Assembly (NCBI RefSeq): GCF_900016645.1
Contig: NZ_CDGJ01000078.1
DNA from: Acididesulfobacillus acetoxydans
Lineage (GTDB): Bacteria; Bacillota; Desulfitobacteriia; Desulfitobacteriales; Desulfitobacteriaceae
Length of the DNA stretch: 64,000 nucleotides
Strand: one strand, 5' to 3'
In this document: positions 41,502-50,213 of the stretch, piece by piece
How the letters are laid out: the number at the start of each line of letters is the position of its first letter
Numbering within the stretch: position 1 is the stretch's first letter
Made by a program: the position numbers and the translations under genes
Notes under the pieces: generated by a model
Seen by the model: only the letters and a program-made list of their open reading frames with translations
Database searches by the model: none
What the model was told of the DNA's origin: nothing

Positions 41502-42533
41502 CTATATTCCGTCGTTTTCTTCCAACAGTGCGGACAAAAGGGCCACAGCCGCTTCCACATCGTGACGATCCACCATTTCGGAGGGAGAATGAACCCGCCT
41601 CATGGGAATAGAGACGGTTCCGGCCGGAATTCCGCCCTTGGTCAGATGAATCGCACCCGAGTCCGTGCCTCCCTTTTCCAGCACTTCCCATTGATAGTCG
41701 ATCCCACGGTTCTCGGCGGTGGCCGCCATCCAGCGTTTTATCCGAGGCGGTGTCACCAAAGAGTGATCGAGGACCTTGATGCCCACCCCGGCCCCCAAGC
41801 GCACGTCCATCCGGGGAGCTTCAGGGGTGTCGCCGGTGCTCGTCGCGTCCACAGCCAAGCCCAGGTCTGGGGAGAGGGCAAAGGCCGCCACACGAGCTCC
41901 CCTCGCTCCCAATTCCTCCTGCACCGTAAAGGCGAAGGCAAGTTCTTGTTCGGATTTTGTCCGTTTAAGAGCCTCAATGGCCACAAAGCAACCGATTCGG
42001 TCGTCCAGCGCCTTTGACATAACGCGGGAGCCGAGTTCCTCATAATCCCCGACAAAAACCAGCATGTCCCCGACTCTCACGTTTTCCTCAGCCTGAGCAC
42101 GCGAAGAGACGCCGATGTCAATGTAGAGCTTGGAAAGAGCGATGTCTGAGATCTTTTCAAGCTTCTCCAGACCTATCGTTCCCCCCCGCCCGTTCTTCAA
42201 TCTGACGCGGCGATAGGGTAAATCAAAAATCCGCACGGCTCCCACGGCAGTAAAACGCAAGAAACCCTTTTCATCAATATGGGTCACCATGAGCCCGATT
42301 TCGTCCATATGAGCGGCGACCATAATCTTCTTGCCGTTTCCGTGGCGCAGTGCCAAGAGATTGCCCATGCTGTCCGTTTCAAGCCGGTCGCAATACGGGC
42401 TCACCGCTTCTCTGATTAGGGAGGACACCTCCTCCTCCGAACCGGAAGGTCCGAAAGCCTGGCAAAGCCGTTTCAAAAGAGCATAATCCAACGGGTTTTC
42501 TCCCGGGGAGACCGTTTGCTTTGTCATAGTCAA
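41502..42533 (-). CDS. M42-family metallo-aminopeptidase, first of three
   Basis: A 343-residue di-metal aminopeptidase (M42, tetrahedral TET type), trimming N-terminal residues from peptides in the cytosol. The metal ligands are visible: AAHMDEIG, KALDDRIG, QEELGARG, LAVDATSTGD and RRVHSPSE. It overlaps the next M42 gene upstream by four bases. The GTDSG loop is intact. Length and motifs are standard; possible endoglucanase annotations of this family are historical and unlikely here. Confidence 0.92.
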   Translation of the reverse strand: MTMTKQTVSPGENPLDYALLKRLCQAFGPSGSEEEVSSLIREAVSPYCDRLETDSMGNLLALRHGNGKKIMVAAHMDEIGLMVTHIDEKGFLRFTAVGAVRIFDLPYRRVRLKNGRGGTIGLEKLEKISDIALSKLYIDIGVSSRAQAEENVRVGDMLVFVGDYEELGSRVMSKALDDRIGCFVAIEALKRTKSEQELAFAFTVQEELGARGARVAAFALSPDLGLAVDATSTGDTPEAPRMDVRLGAGVGIKVLDHSLVTPPRIKRWMAATAENRGIDYQWEVLEKGGTDSGAIHLTKGGIPAGTVSIPMRRVHSPSEMVDRHDVEAAVALLSALLEENDGI

Positions 42534-43546
42534 ATTTCTTTCACTCCTTCCCTAAGCAGGGCATCCACCAACTCGACTGTCGCCTTAAAATCAGCCTCCG
42601 CCGCAATCGAGGCCCAAGAATGAATGTAGCGGCAAGGTACGCTGAGTGCGAGCGTGGGAACCCCTTTTTGGCTGAGATGAATGACACCGGCGTCATTGCC
42701 GCCGCTGCTTCCCCGGCGGAATTGAAGCGGAATTCCCCGGCGGCGGGCTATCTCCTCCGTCTTGCGCACCAGCCGGGGGGCATAAAGGGTTGCCTTATCC
42801 ATGAGAGAACAGGCAGGTCCCCGACCCAACTGCGTGACCCAATCCTTGTCTTTGACCTCAGGCATATCGGCGGAAACCGTTCCTTCCACCACGATGGCAA
42901 AGTCGGGTTCCAACCGGAAAGCCGCCACTTTGGCCCCGCGTAAGCCTACTTCTTCCTGGACCGTAAAAACCCCGGCCAAGGGCAGGTCGTAGTCCCTTTG
43001 CAGAACCTCAGCCAGAACGGCACAGCCTATGCGGTCGTCCAGAGCCTTCCCTTTAAAATACCCTTCGCCAAGCATTTCAAACTCCGTGTCAAAATAAGCA
43101 TAATCCCCCAGCCGGACGACGCTTTCCGCTTGCTCTTTCGATTTGGCCCCGATATCGATGCAGAGTTTGTCAAAATCCGGCGCCTTTTGCCGTTCCAGAA
43201 CCTTGGTCAGGTGAATCGCTTTTAAACCTATGACTCCCGCGAGCTGCTCCGGACCGATTTTTACCGTTTTCGCCGGGAGAATTCTCGGATCCATACCTCC
43301 CACCGGCTGAAATTTCAGCAAGCCCTCCGGGGTGATTCCCGTAATCATTAAGGCGACTTCATCCATGTGAGCCGCCAACATCACCAGGGGACCCGGCACC
43401 CGGCCCTTTTTACGCACGATGAGGTTGCCCAGCGTATCCACGACCACCTTGTCCGCAAAAGGTTCGAGTACTTGCCGCAAATAGTCTCTCACCGGTTTCT
43501 CCTCTCCCGACGCACCGTTGAGTTCACTCAGGGCTTTCAAAAGCAT
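42530..43546 (-). CDS. M42-family metallo-aminopeptidase, second of three
   Basis: A 338-residue paralogue of the flanking two. Ligand motifs: LAAHMDEVALM, KALDDRIGC, QEEVGLRG, VVEGTVSAD and RYIHSWAS. ATG at 43546 is chosen (GGGGAGG upstream, overlapping the previous stop by ten bases); an in-frame start at 43714 would bury 168 bases in the neighbour. Three diverged M42 copies in tandem suggest different peptide-length or side-chain preferences, or a mixed TET particle. Confidence 0.92.
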   Translation of the reverse strand: MLLKALSELNGASGEEKPVRDYLRQVLEPFADKVVVDTLGNLIVRKKGRVPGPLVMLAAHMDEVALMITGITPEGLLKFQPVGGMDPRILPAKTVKIGPEQLAGVIGLKAIHLTKVLERQKAPDFDKLCIDIGAKSKEQAESVVRLGDYAYFDTEFEMLGEGYFKGKALDDRIGCAVLAEVLQRDYDLPLAGVFTVQEEVGLRGAKVAAFRLEPDFAIVVEGTVSADMPEVKDKDWVTQLGRGPACSLMDKATLYAPRLVRKTEEIARRRGIPLQFRRGSSGGNDAGVIHLSQKGVPTLALSVPCRYIHSWASIAAEADFKATVELVDALLREGVKEI

Positions 43547-44595
43547 AAAAGTTCCTCCCCTTCTTCGGGCAAATCGGCGATGAACTCTGCCAGGAGCTTT
43601 CCCGTCAAAACCACATCCTGAAGGTCCAGGGTTTCGACTGAGGTATGCATGTAACGCAGGGGAACAGAGAGCAACCCCGTGGGAATCCCCTCCCGGCTGA
43701 CCTGCATCGTCCAAGCATCCGTACCCGAAGTGCCCGGGATGGGTTCCACCTGATAGGGCAGGCGGGCGCTCCGGGCCGTCTCCACCAGTTGCCGGTAGAT
43801 GGCGGGATGGATATTGGCCCCCAGGGCGATAGCCGGTCCTTTGCCCAATTCCAAGGCGGCGGGGCTATCCGGCCCGGCCGCGTGGGTCACGTCAATGGCT
43901 ATGCCAAGATCCGGATGCAGGGAAAAGGCAGCGGTCAAGGCTCCCCGTAAACCCACTTCCTCCTGGGCGGTTGCCACAGCCACGACGTTGGGTTGAAAAT
44001 TCCGTTCTGACAACTCTTCCAGGCATACGGCCATAACGGCTACACCGGCCCGGTCGTCGAAGGCCTTTCCGGCCAGAACCTGATTGAGCAGTTTCCGGAC
44101 ACGGCGCTTGATCGTAATGATATCTCCCACCTGAATGAGCGCGCGTGCCGCCTCAGCTGGCAGGGCGACATCCACACCCAGGTTCTCCATTCTCAGGGCT
44201 TGACCGACCTCAGTCGCGCGAAGCAAGTGAGGGGGCATCGAACCGATAACTCCAGCGACCTCTCTCCCGCCGTGGATCACGACTTCCTGCCCCAAGAGGG
44301 TTCGCGCGTCAATCCCCGCGACATCAGTGAAGCGGACAAAACCCCGTTCGTCTACTTGCGTGACCACCAAACCAACCTCATCCATGTGCGCCGCCAGCAT
44401 CACGGTATATTTTCCGCTCTTCCCATCTTTGCCGGCGTATAAATTTCCAAACTTATCCGTGTAGACCCGGTCTGCCCAGGCGGAAAATTCCTTTTCCAGG
44501 AACGGAGCCAAGCTTGACTCGTAACCGGAGACCCCGCTGCCCTCGGAGAGTACCCGCAGAAAGTTTTCAGTACGCTCCATCTGTGTGTCTGCCAT
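43537..44595 (-). CDS. M42-family metallo-aminopeptidase, third of three
   Basis: A 352-residue M42 enzyme, first of the trio in transcription order. Ligand motifs: LAAHMDEVGL, KAFDDRAGV, QEEVGLRG, IAIDVTHAAG and RYMHTSVE. ATG at 44595 (GGGG upstream) is preferred over 44631. The GTSGTDAW loop is normal. It starts 120 bases after the PBP stop; the three peptidase genes and the kinase gene then follow with almost no gaps. Confidence 0.92.
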   Translation of the reverse strand: MADTQMERTENFLRVLSEGSGVSGYESSLAPFLEKEFSAWADRVYTDKFGNLYAGKDGKSGKYTVMLAAHMDEVGLVVTQVDERGFVRFTDVAGIDARTLLGQEVVIHGGREVAGVIGSMPPHLLRATEVGQALRMENLGVDVALPAEAARALIQVGDIITIKRRVRKLLNQVLAGKAFDDRAGVAVMAVCLEELSERNFQPNVVAVATAQEEVGLRGALTAAFSLHPDLGIAIDVTHAAGPDSPAALELGKGPAIALGANIHPAIYRQLVETARSARLPYQVEPIPGTSGTDAWTMQVSREGIPTGLLSVPLRYMHTSVETLDLQDVVLTGKLLAEFIADLPEEGEELLCF

Positions 44596-44715
44596 GTCTG
44601 TCACCCCTTCACCCGGAATGTGGATCGTCATCCGCGAGGATGTTTATGGCCGCGTTTCATCCCGGTCATCCGCTGACCGACGAATGGAACATGGCCTTGA
44701 CCCGGTCAAGCGTCC

Positions 44716-46734
44716 CTAAGGGGACTGCCCCAGGACGGCAAATTTTACTTCGACTCGGGTGCCCTTAGGCACAACCTTCCCCGGCGCCGGGCTCTGCCGG
44801 ACGACCAAACCGACACCCTGAAAATTAAAGTGAAGCTCGGCCTTACCCAGGGTTTCTCCCGCCTGGCGCATAGTCAATCCCGTCAAATCGGGAACGACCG
44901 TCTCTCCCACTGCAGGGGTACCCTGCGGCACCACCGGTTTCGGCGAGGGGCGAACCGGAGTATTCCCCGGCAGGGTGACCGTACTCTGGGTATTTTGCGC
45001 CACCGGTACGCCAAAATGCCGCAAAGCCCCTTCGAGAATCGCTTGGGCGCGGGGGCCGCCGAGCGGACCCCCGTCGTGAACGGGCCCCCGGGGGCTGTCG
45101 ATCACGATCAGCAGCGCAATCTTAGGATTTTCCGCCGGCGCGTAGGCCGCAAAAGAAGCGATATAGTCTTTGTTCGAATAGCGCCCGGTCTTTGGGTCCA
45201 CTTTCTGGGCCGTCCCCGTTTTTGCCGCCACATTGATGCCGGGAATGGCCGCCAGATAGCCTGTCCCTTTGCGGACTACGTTCTCCAACACCTGCGTCAT
45301 TTCGGTCGCCGTTTCCTGTGAAATGACCCGCCGCACGACCGCCGGTTTGTTCCGGCTGACGACCTGCCCGTCCGGGGTTGTGATCTTGTCCACAATGTAA
45401 GGCTTATAAAGTGTACCCCCGTTGGCTACGGCACAAATCGCCGTCAGGAGTTGGATTGGAGTCACCATATTGGCCTGCCCGAAAGACATAGTGGCCAACT
45501 CCACGGGACCTGCCTTATCCTGCGGCACGAGAAGCCCGCTCTCCTCTCCCGCGATGTCCACCCCGGTCTTCTGACCGAAGCCGAAAGCTCTGAGATATTT
45601 GTAAAAAGAACTCATGCCCAGTTTCAACCCGACTTGGGCCAGGACCACATTGGAAGAGCGTTCCATACCCTGGGTGAAAGTCGCCTTGCCCAGCGGTTGA
45701 GTGCTGGAATCCCAATTCTTAATGACGCGCCCGTCCACGTTCAGGTAGCCCGGATCATTGAATTTCGAGTTCGGCGTAATGGTGCCTTCCTCCAGGGCCG
45801 CCGAGCCGGTAACGATCTTAAAAGTGGAGCCCGGTTCGTAGATCTTGCTGATGGCCCGGTCTTTTCGCTGCTCCGGCGTGGTGCTTGTGTAGTGATTGGG
45901 GTCAAAACTGGGCCGCGTATCCAGGCCCAGAATCTTTCCTGTCTTGGGGTCCATGGCGATAATGGTCACGTTTTTGGCCTTGGTTTGCGCTTCTAAGATA
46001 TCCAGGTTTTGATCGATCAGATACTGAATCGTGGGGTCCAAGGTCAAAGTCAGGTTATCCCCGGGTATGGGCGGATCATTGACGCTGGAAGCGTCCACGA
46101 CGGATTGGCGGCCGGTGTCCGTTTCGGTAGAAGAGAACCCCGGGGTTCCATAAAGATCTTTGTCATAATAGGCCTCTATCCCTTCCACCCCATGTCCCGC
46201 CATATCGACGATGCCCAGAGCTGAAGCGGCGACGGAACCCATGGGATAGACCCGTTCCTCTTCGTCGCTGAAGGTGATGCCCGGAATTTTCAGCCGGGCA
46301 ATTTCTTCCGCCTTCTGAATATTAACTTGGTGAGCCAAGCTCACCCATTGCAGGTTTGTCTTCTCTAACTGGGTCAGGATTGACTGAGTGTTCTGCCCCA
46401 GAATCCCGGCCAGCCTACCGGCGATCTCCTGTACAGACATCTTGGTGTACTGCTTTTTGTCAATCATTCCGGCTAATTGCTTTGGGTCGGCACTGACTCC
46501 TTTGACGGGCATACTTTGTGCCAGGACATGCCCCGCGGAATCAAAGATCTTTCCTCTCGCCGGCAGCAGGCTCTGGTCAACCGTGCGCCGAATCAGTCCC
46601 TTAGCCTGGAGTTCTGCAGCCTGAACAACCTGGAACAGGAACAGCCTGCCAATCACCAAAACCATGACCAGAGTCAGGGGGATATAGACCCATTTCTCCC
46701 TGGAAAAGTAATGATCCTCGTGACGTCTGGACAA
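44716..46734 (-). CDS. Class B penicillin-binding protein with C-terminal PASTA domain (SpoVD/FtsI-like)
   Basis: About 672 residues. A short cytoplasmic tail and one TM helix (WVYIPLTLVMVLVIGRLFLF) are followed by the PBP dimerisation domain and the transpeptidase domain with SxxK in EPGSTFKIVT, SxN in ERSSNVVLAQ and KTG in AAKTGTAQ. One PASTA domain ends the protein (VVPDLTGLTMRQAGETL). It cross-links septal or spore-cortex peptidoglycan. TTG at 46734 is taken from AAGGAAGGGG at good spacing. It is not in a dcw cluster (no mraY, murE or ftsW nearby), which fits a sporulation or accessory PBP. Confidence 0.92.
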   Translation of the reverse strand: MSRRHEDHYFSREKWVYIPLTLVMVLVIGRLFLFQVVQAAELQAKGLIRRTVDQSLLPARGKIFDSAGHVLAQSMPVKGVSADPKQLAGMIDKKQYTKMSVQEIAGRLAGILGQNTQSILTQLEKTNLQWVSLAHQVNIQKAEEIARLKIPGITFSDEEERVYPMGSVAASALGIVDMAGHGVEGIEAYYDKDLYGTPGFSSTETDTGRQSVVDASSVNDPPIPGDNLTLTLDPTIQYLIDQNLDILEAQTKAKNVTIIAMDPKTGKILGLDTRPSFDPNHYTSTTPEQRKDRAISKIYEPGSTFKIVTGSAALEEGTITPNSKFNDPGYLNVDGRVIKNWDSSTQPLGKATFTQGMERSSNVVLAQVGLKLGMSSFYKYLRAFGFGQKTGVDIAGEESGLLVPQDKAGPVELATMSFGQANMVTPIQLLTAICAVANGGTLYKPYIVDKITTPDGQVVSRNKPAVVRRVISQETATEMTQVLENVVRKGTGYLAAIPGINVAAKTGTAQKVDPKTGRYSNKDYIASFAAYAPAENPKIALLIVIDSPRGPVHDGGPLGGPRAQAILEGALRHFGVPVAQNTQSTVTLPGNTPVRPSPKPVVPQGTPAVGETVVPDLTGLTMRQAGETLGKAELHFNFQGVGLVVRQSPAPGKVVPKGTRVEVKFAVLGQSP

Positions 46735-46944
46735 ATAAACACCCCTTCCTTCGGGACTCTCTCCATTATAGCATAATTGAAGCCCATGCTTTCCCAACTA
46801 TCGATGGCAATTGTTATAAACCACCTTGCTGAGAAATCATGGACTCTGCCTCTATTCTTTCCGGCAAAGAGAAAAGAATTCGCAGCTTGCGGCCTAAAGC
46901 CTTTGTAGTTTTTTCTAGAAATGGAAAGAAAGATACGCTGGTGC

Positions 46945-47973
46945 TTACGGCCGGTGGTTATTGGCAGACCCGGCGCCTCTTACCGACAAGAAGGTATGCG
47001 AGAGAGCGGCCAGGATCAAGCCGGACATAAGTCCCCCCAGATGGGCGAAATTGTCAATCTCCGGTTGGATTATGCCCAGAATCAAATTAACCGCGATAAT
47101 GACGATGAGATTGATCCCCAAACCGGAGCGCCAAAGCTGCGGACGACGCCAACTGTAGAAGAGCAGCGCCCCCAGCAGGCCGAAAATGGCCGCCGACGCT
47201 CCGGCCGAAACGGCCGGGGAAAAGAGATAGCTGCTGAGATTTCCCCCTATGCCGCTGAGAAGGTAGATTAACAAGTAAACCCAATGTCCGAACAGCTTTT
47301 CGGCAAAAGGTCCGATAACCCAAAGGGCATACAGGTTGAAGGCAAGATGAAAGAATCCAATATGAATGAAATTCGCAGTTAGCAAACGCCAGATTTGCCC
47401 CTCTCGGATCAGGCTGTCCACTTTCGCTCCGAAAGCCACCAAGACCGCCATATGAGTAGAACCTCCGGCCCAGGTCATAAGGGCAAAAACGGCGATTATG
47501 GCGGCGATCAGGGCGTAGGTCACCACAGGGACAAATTTTGCCTCGGGGGAAGCCGAACTATGTAAGCCCAGGAAAGTGCGCTTAGCGGACTCCCGGCCAA
47601 AAGGCGGTTCCGCGTAAGTGCCCTCAGCAATCTGTCGGAACCAGGCGACCATACCCCGGTCCCGCGGCGCCGGAAACGGGAAGACATTTCCCTGAGCGAG
47701 GTCCCAGAACCAAAATTGTGTCCCCGCGGGCACTTTTTTCAGCATTTGGGAATCGACTCCGGCCGAACAAAAGACAATCGCCTGCCAGTACCGTATGCCG
47801 GCGTAAGCGCTTTTCGGCGGGGCAAAACCGATCTCTTCCCGGTAATCCGCCGGATACCTGAGTAAAGCCAACCCCCTATGTCCGCTTTCATCCAGGGCGA
47901 TTACCCATTTTTCCGCCGTGAACTCGATTTTCCAACCATTTTGCCCCAGGACAGATAAAAAGTACTCGAACAT
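46945..47973 (-). CDS. Rhomboid-family intramembrane serine protease
   Basis: About 342 residues: a roughly 155-residue N-terminal soluble domain, then six or more TM helices. The catalytic Ser lies in AGASAAIFGLLGAL and the catalytic His in DNFAHLGGLMSG. NFIHIGFFHLAFNLYALW is the family's HxxxHxxxN segment (the oxyanion helix). It cleaves membrane proteins within the bilayer. ATG at 47973 (AAAGGAGAGG) is chosen over 48072. The N-terminal domain resembles the extension of clostridial GluP/YqgP-like rhomboids. Confidence 0.9.
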   Translation of the reverse strand: MFEYFLSVLGQNGWKIEFTAEKWVIALDESGHRGLALLRYPADYREEIGFAPPKSAYAGIRYWQAIVFCSAGVDSQMLKKVPAGTQFWFWDLAQGNVFPFPAPRDRGMVAWFRQIAEGTYAEPPFGRESAKRTFLGLHSSASPEAKFVPVVTYALIAAIIAVFALMTWAGGSTHMAVLVAFGAKVDSLIREGQIWRLLTANFIHIGFFHLAFNLYALWVIGPFAEKLFGHWVYLLIYLLSGIGGNLSSYLFSPAVSAGASAAIFGLLGALLFYSWRRPQLWRSGLGINLIVIIAVNLILGIIQPEIDNFAHLGGLMSGLILAALSHTFLSVRGAGSANNHRP

Positions 47974-48091
47974 CGCCTCTCCTTTCCCGAGCCAAAGGCC
48001 GGGCGGGCATTCAACCCGACCCGGCACTCCTCTCCGACGTATCTCCGGGGATGTTTCCAAACCTGACTTCATGAAAGTCGCACCGGGATCC

Positions 48092-48592
48092 TTACCACCT
48101 GGGGATCAAGAGCCGCTCCCCGGGATAAATCAAGTTGGGATTGCCCAAATGGTTGTATCCGGCCAGTTCCCGCCAATCCAGTCCGTAACGGCGGGCAATT
48201 TTGTAGACTGTTTCTCCTTTGCGTACGATGTGCACATGGGCCTGATAATAGGGCTCACGTTCCATTTCGATTTCGGTGTGTCCGAAGTGAACCGGAGGGC
48301 AGCCGGGCATATCGTATTCTGTGGTGGTAGCTCTGACGCTTTCGGCCATGCCCGGAGCGGCCATCCCTTCGTAGCCGCCGACACCGGTCTCACTATACAT
48401 GCCCGGATGGGCGTAACCGGATACCTCGGGCATTCCTTCCATACCTGGCATGCCGGCGGGGCCTGCCATACCCATCATCGGGGCTTGCATAGGCATCTGG
48501 GTTTGCATGGCCATCGGGGCTTGCATAGGCATTTGAGCTTGCATAGGCATTTGAGCGGCATAGGCCTGACGTTTGCCAAAGAACATTTCCAT
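48092..48592 (-). CDS. LysM protein with Met/Gln/Pro-rich repeats, spore-coat (SafA-like) type
   Basis: A 166-residue protein. The first 85 residues are dominated by QMPMQA repeats and Met/Gly-rich stretches, with no signal peptide. Residues about 120-166 form a LysM domain (HIVRKGETVYKIARRYGLDW...NLIYPGERLLIP), which binds peptidoglycan or cortex. LysM at one end plus a low-complexity tail and no export signal resembles SafA-like proteins that link the spore cortex to the coat. It follows its own GGGGGAAT ribosome site. Confidence 0.7.
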   Translation of the reverse strand: MEMFFGKRQAYAAQMPMQAQMPMQAPMAMQTQMPMQAPMMGMAGPAGMPGMEGMPEVSGYAHPGMYSETGVGGYEGMAAPGMAESVRATTTEYDMPGCPPVHFGHTEIEMEREPYYQAHVHIVRKGETVYKIARRYGLDWRELAGYNHLGNPNLIYPGERLLIPRW

Positions 48593-48707
48593 TCCCCCTA
48601 TACTTTTAAGTCAATCGAATGTCTCCGAGAATGTCCCTGAGAATCTCTTTTCTAATATAAAAGTATGGGTTTTATGGAATCTAGTGCCTGTACTTGGAGA
48701 TATTTTC

Positions 48708-49433
48708 TTAAATTTCCCCTTGGACGGCCCTAAGGAGGCTAGGGAGACCGTAATTATTCTTACCGCTGCCGTAACCCACTTTTGCCACAGCCATCTCCGG
48801 AAACTCTCCTTGCTCGGCCAGCGCGGCCAGCAAGGCGGCGCCGGTGGGCGTGACAAGTTCGCCCTCAACCCCGGACTCCCGGAAGCGGAACCCTGCCAGA
48901 ATTTCCAAGGCAGCGGGTGCGGGCACCGGCAGGGTTCCGTGGGCGCAGCGGACAAAACCGCGGGACCAGGGCAGAACGGAAACCCGGATTCTTTGGATAT
49001 TCAACAGATCCAGGGCGACAACCGTCCCCACGATATCTACCAGCGAATCCACGGCTCCCACCTCGTGAAAGTGCACTTCCTCAACGGTTGTTCCGTGCAC
49101 CTTGGCCTCCGCCCGGGCCAAAACCCCGAACACCTTCAGTGCGTTCTCCCTGGCTGTCTCCGTCAGCCCCCCTCCCGCGATCATTTGCCCGATCTCCTTG
49201 ATTCCCCGGTGAGGCGGCCCTTGAGCTTCGGAACCCTGTTCGATTCTCACGTCCACATCTGTGGCTTGGATTCCCTGCACCCGGCGCAGGTCCACCGCGA
49301 GCTCGAATTCGTGCAGCCCCGTAGAACGCAAGCTCTCCGTGATCGCAGCCGGGTCGGCACCTAAGGCGATCAATGAGCCCAAAGCCATATCGCCGCTGAT
49401 CCCGGCAAAAGCATCCCAATACAAAATACGCAA
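48708..49433 (-). CDS. larC: Nickel-pincer cofactor biosynthesis protein LarC, N-terminal part only
   Basis: A 241-residue LarC1. It begins ILYWDAFAGISGDMALGSLIALG and keeps VHFHEVGAVDSLVDIVG and ELVTPTGAALLAAL. LarC inserts nickel into the pincer cofactor precursor by a CTP-dependent step whose catalytic part (LarC2) normally follows, either in frame or by programmed frameshift. Here the frame stops after RAVQGEI, exactly at the usual LarC1/LarC2 boundary. The next gene, 115 bases on, is an unrelated LysM gene, so LarC2 is missing from this site. It follows larB by 12 bases. Confidence 0.9.
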   Translation of the reverse strand: MRILYWDAFAGISGDMALGSLIALGADPAAITESLRSTGLHEFELAVDLRRVQGIQATDVDVRIEQGSEAQGPPHRGIKEIGQMIAGGGLTETARENALKVFGVLARAEAKVHGTTVEEVHFHEVGAVDSLVDIVGTVVALDLLNIQRIRVSVLPWSRGFVRCAHGTLPVPAPAALEILAGFRFRESGVEGELVTPTGAALLAALAEQGEFPEMAVAKVGYGSGKNNYGLPSLLRAVQGEI

Positions 49434-49445
49434 ACCGTGAACCTC

Positions 49446-50213
49446 CTATCGCTGTGCTCCGTGTATTCTGCGCACAATCGCCGAAGCCAAGGAAGCTGCC
49501 CCAAAGCCATTGTCGATATTGACCACTCCGATACCGGACGCACAACTGTTCAACATGCTGAGAAGGGCTGCCAGCCCCTGAAAATGCGCCCCGTAGCCGA
49601 CGCTGGTCGGAACGGCAATCACGGGCTGGGCCACCAGCCCGGCCACCACACTGGCCAGGGCTCCTTCCATGCCTGCCACCACGATGATCACATCACTGCT
49701 TTCCATGAGCTTTTGTTGATCCAGCAAGCGGTGCAGCCCGGCCACGCCCACATCGAACAGAGTTTGCACACCATGCCCCATAAAACGGGCAGTGATCACC
49801 GCTTCTTGCGCAACAGGCAAATCTGCGGTGCCGGCCGTCATGACGAGAATCCTGCCGCTGGAACGGGCGGACTCGGGGAACGGCCGCAGCCAGAGACAAT
49901 GGGCCAAAGAATCATATTGAGCCCGCGGCAGGCGGGCAAGAACCGTCTCCGCCTTTTCGGGAAGCAAACGCGTCGCCAAAACATTGACACCATGGGCTCC
50001 CAGGTGTTCAAGGATGGCCAGGATTTGCTCCGTCTGCTTGCCTTGACAAAATACGACCTCCCCTTGGCCCGTACGTAAAGCCCGGTGATGATCGAGCCTG
50101 GCAAAGCCTAAATCTTCGTAAGGCAGCTTTTTCAGGGCACTCAAAGCCTCTTCAACCGGAGTGACACCGCTTTGGACCCCGGCCAGGAGCTCGCGGATGC
50201 TCTCCTCGTTCAT
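49446..50213 (-). CDS. larB: Nicotinic acid adenine dinucleotide carboxylase LarB
   Basis: A 255-residue PurE-like protein that carboxylates and hydrolyses NaAD at the first step of nickel-pincer cofactor synthesis. Family segments: GFARLDHHRALRTGQGEVVFCQGKQ in the N-terminal part, then VMTAGTADLPVAQEAV, VVAGMEGALASVVAGL and VPTSVGYGA with the catalytic-type Ser/Gly loop. It ends GIGVVNIDNGFGAA, as in other LarB. It overlaps larE by four bases. Confidence 0.93.
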   Translation of the reverse strand: MNEESIRELLAGVQSGVTPVEEALSALKKLPYEDLGFARLDHHRALRTGQGEVVFCQGKQTEQILAILEHLGAHGVNVLATRLLPEKAETVLARLPRAQYDSLAHCLWLRPFPESARSSGRILVMTAGTADLPVAQEAVITARFMGHGVQTLFDVGVAGLHRLLDQQKLMESSDVIIVVAGMEGALASVVAGLVAQPVIAVPTSVGYGAHFQGLAALLSMLNSCASGIGVVNIDNGFGAASLASAIVRRIHGAQR

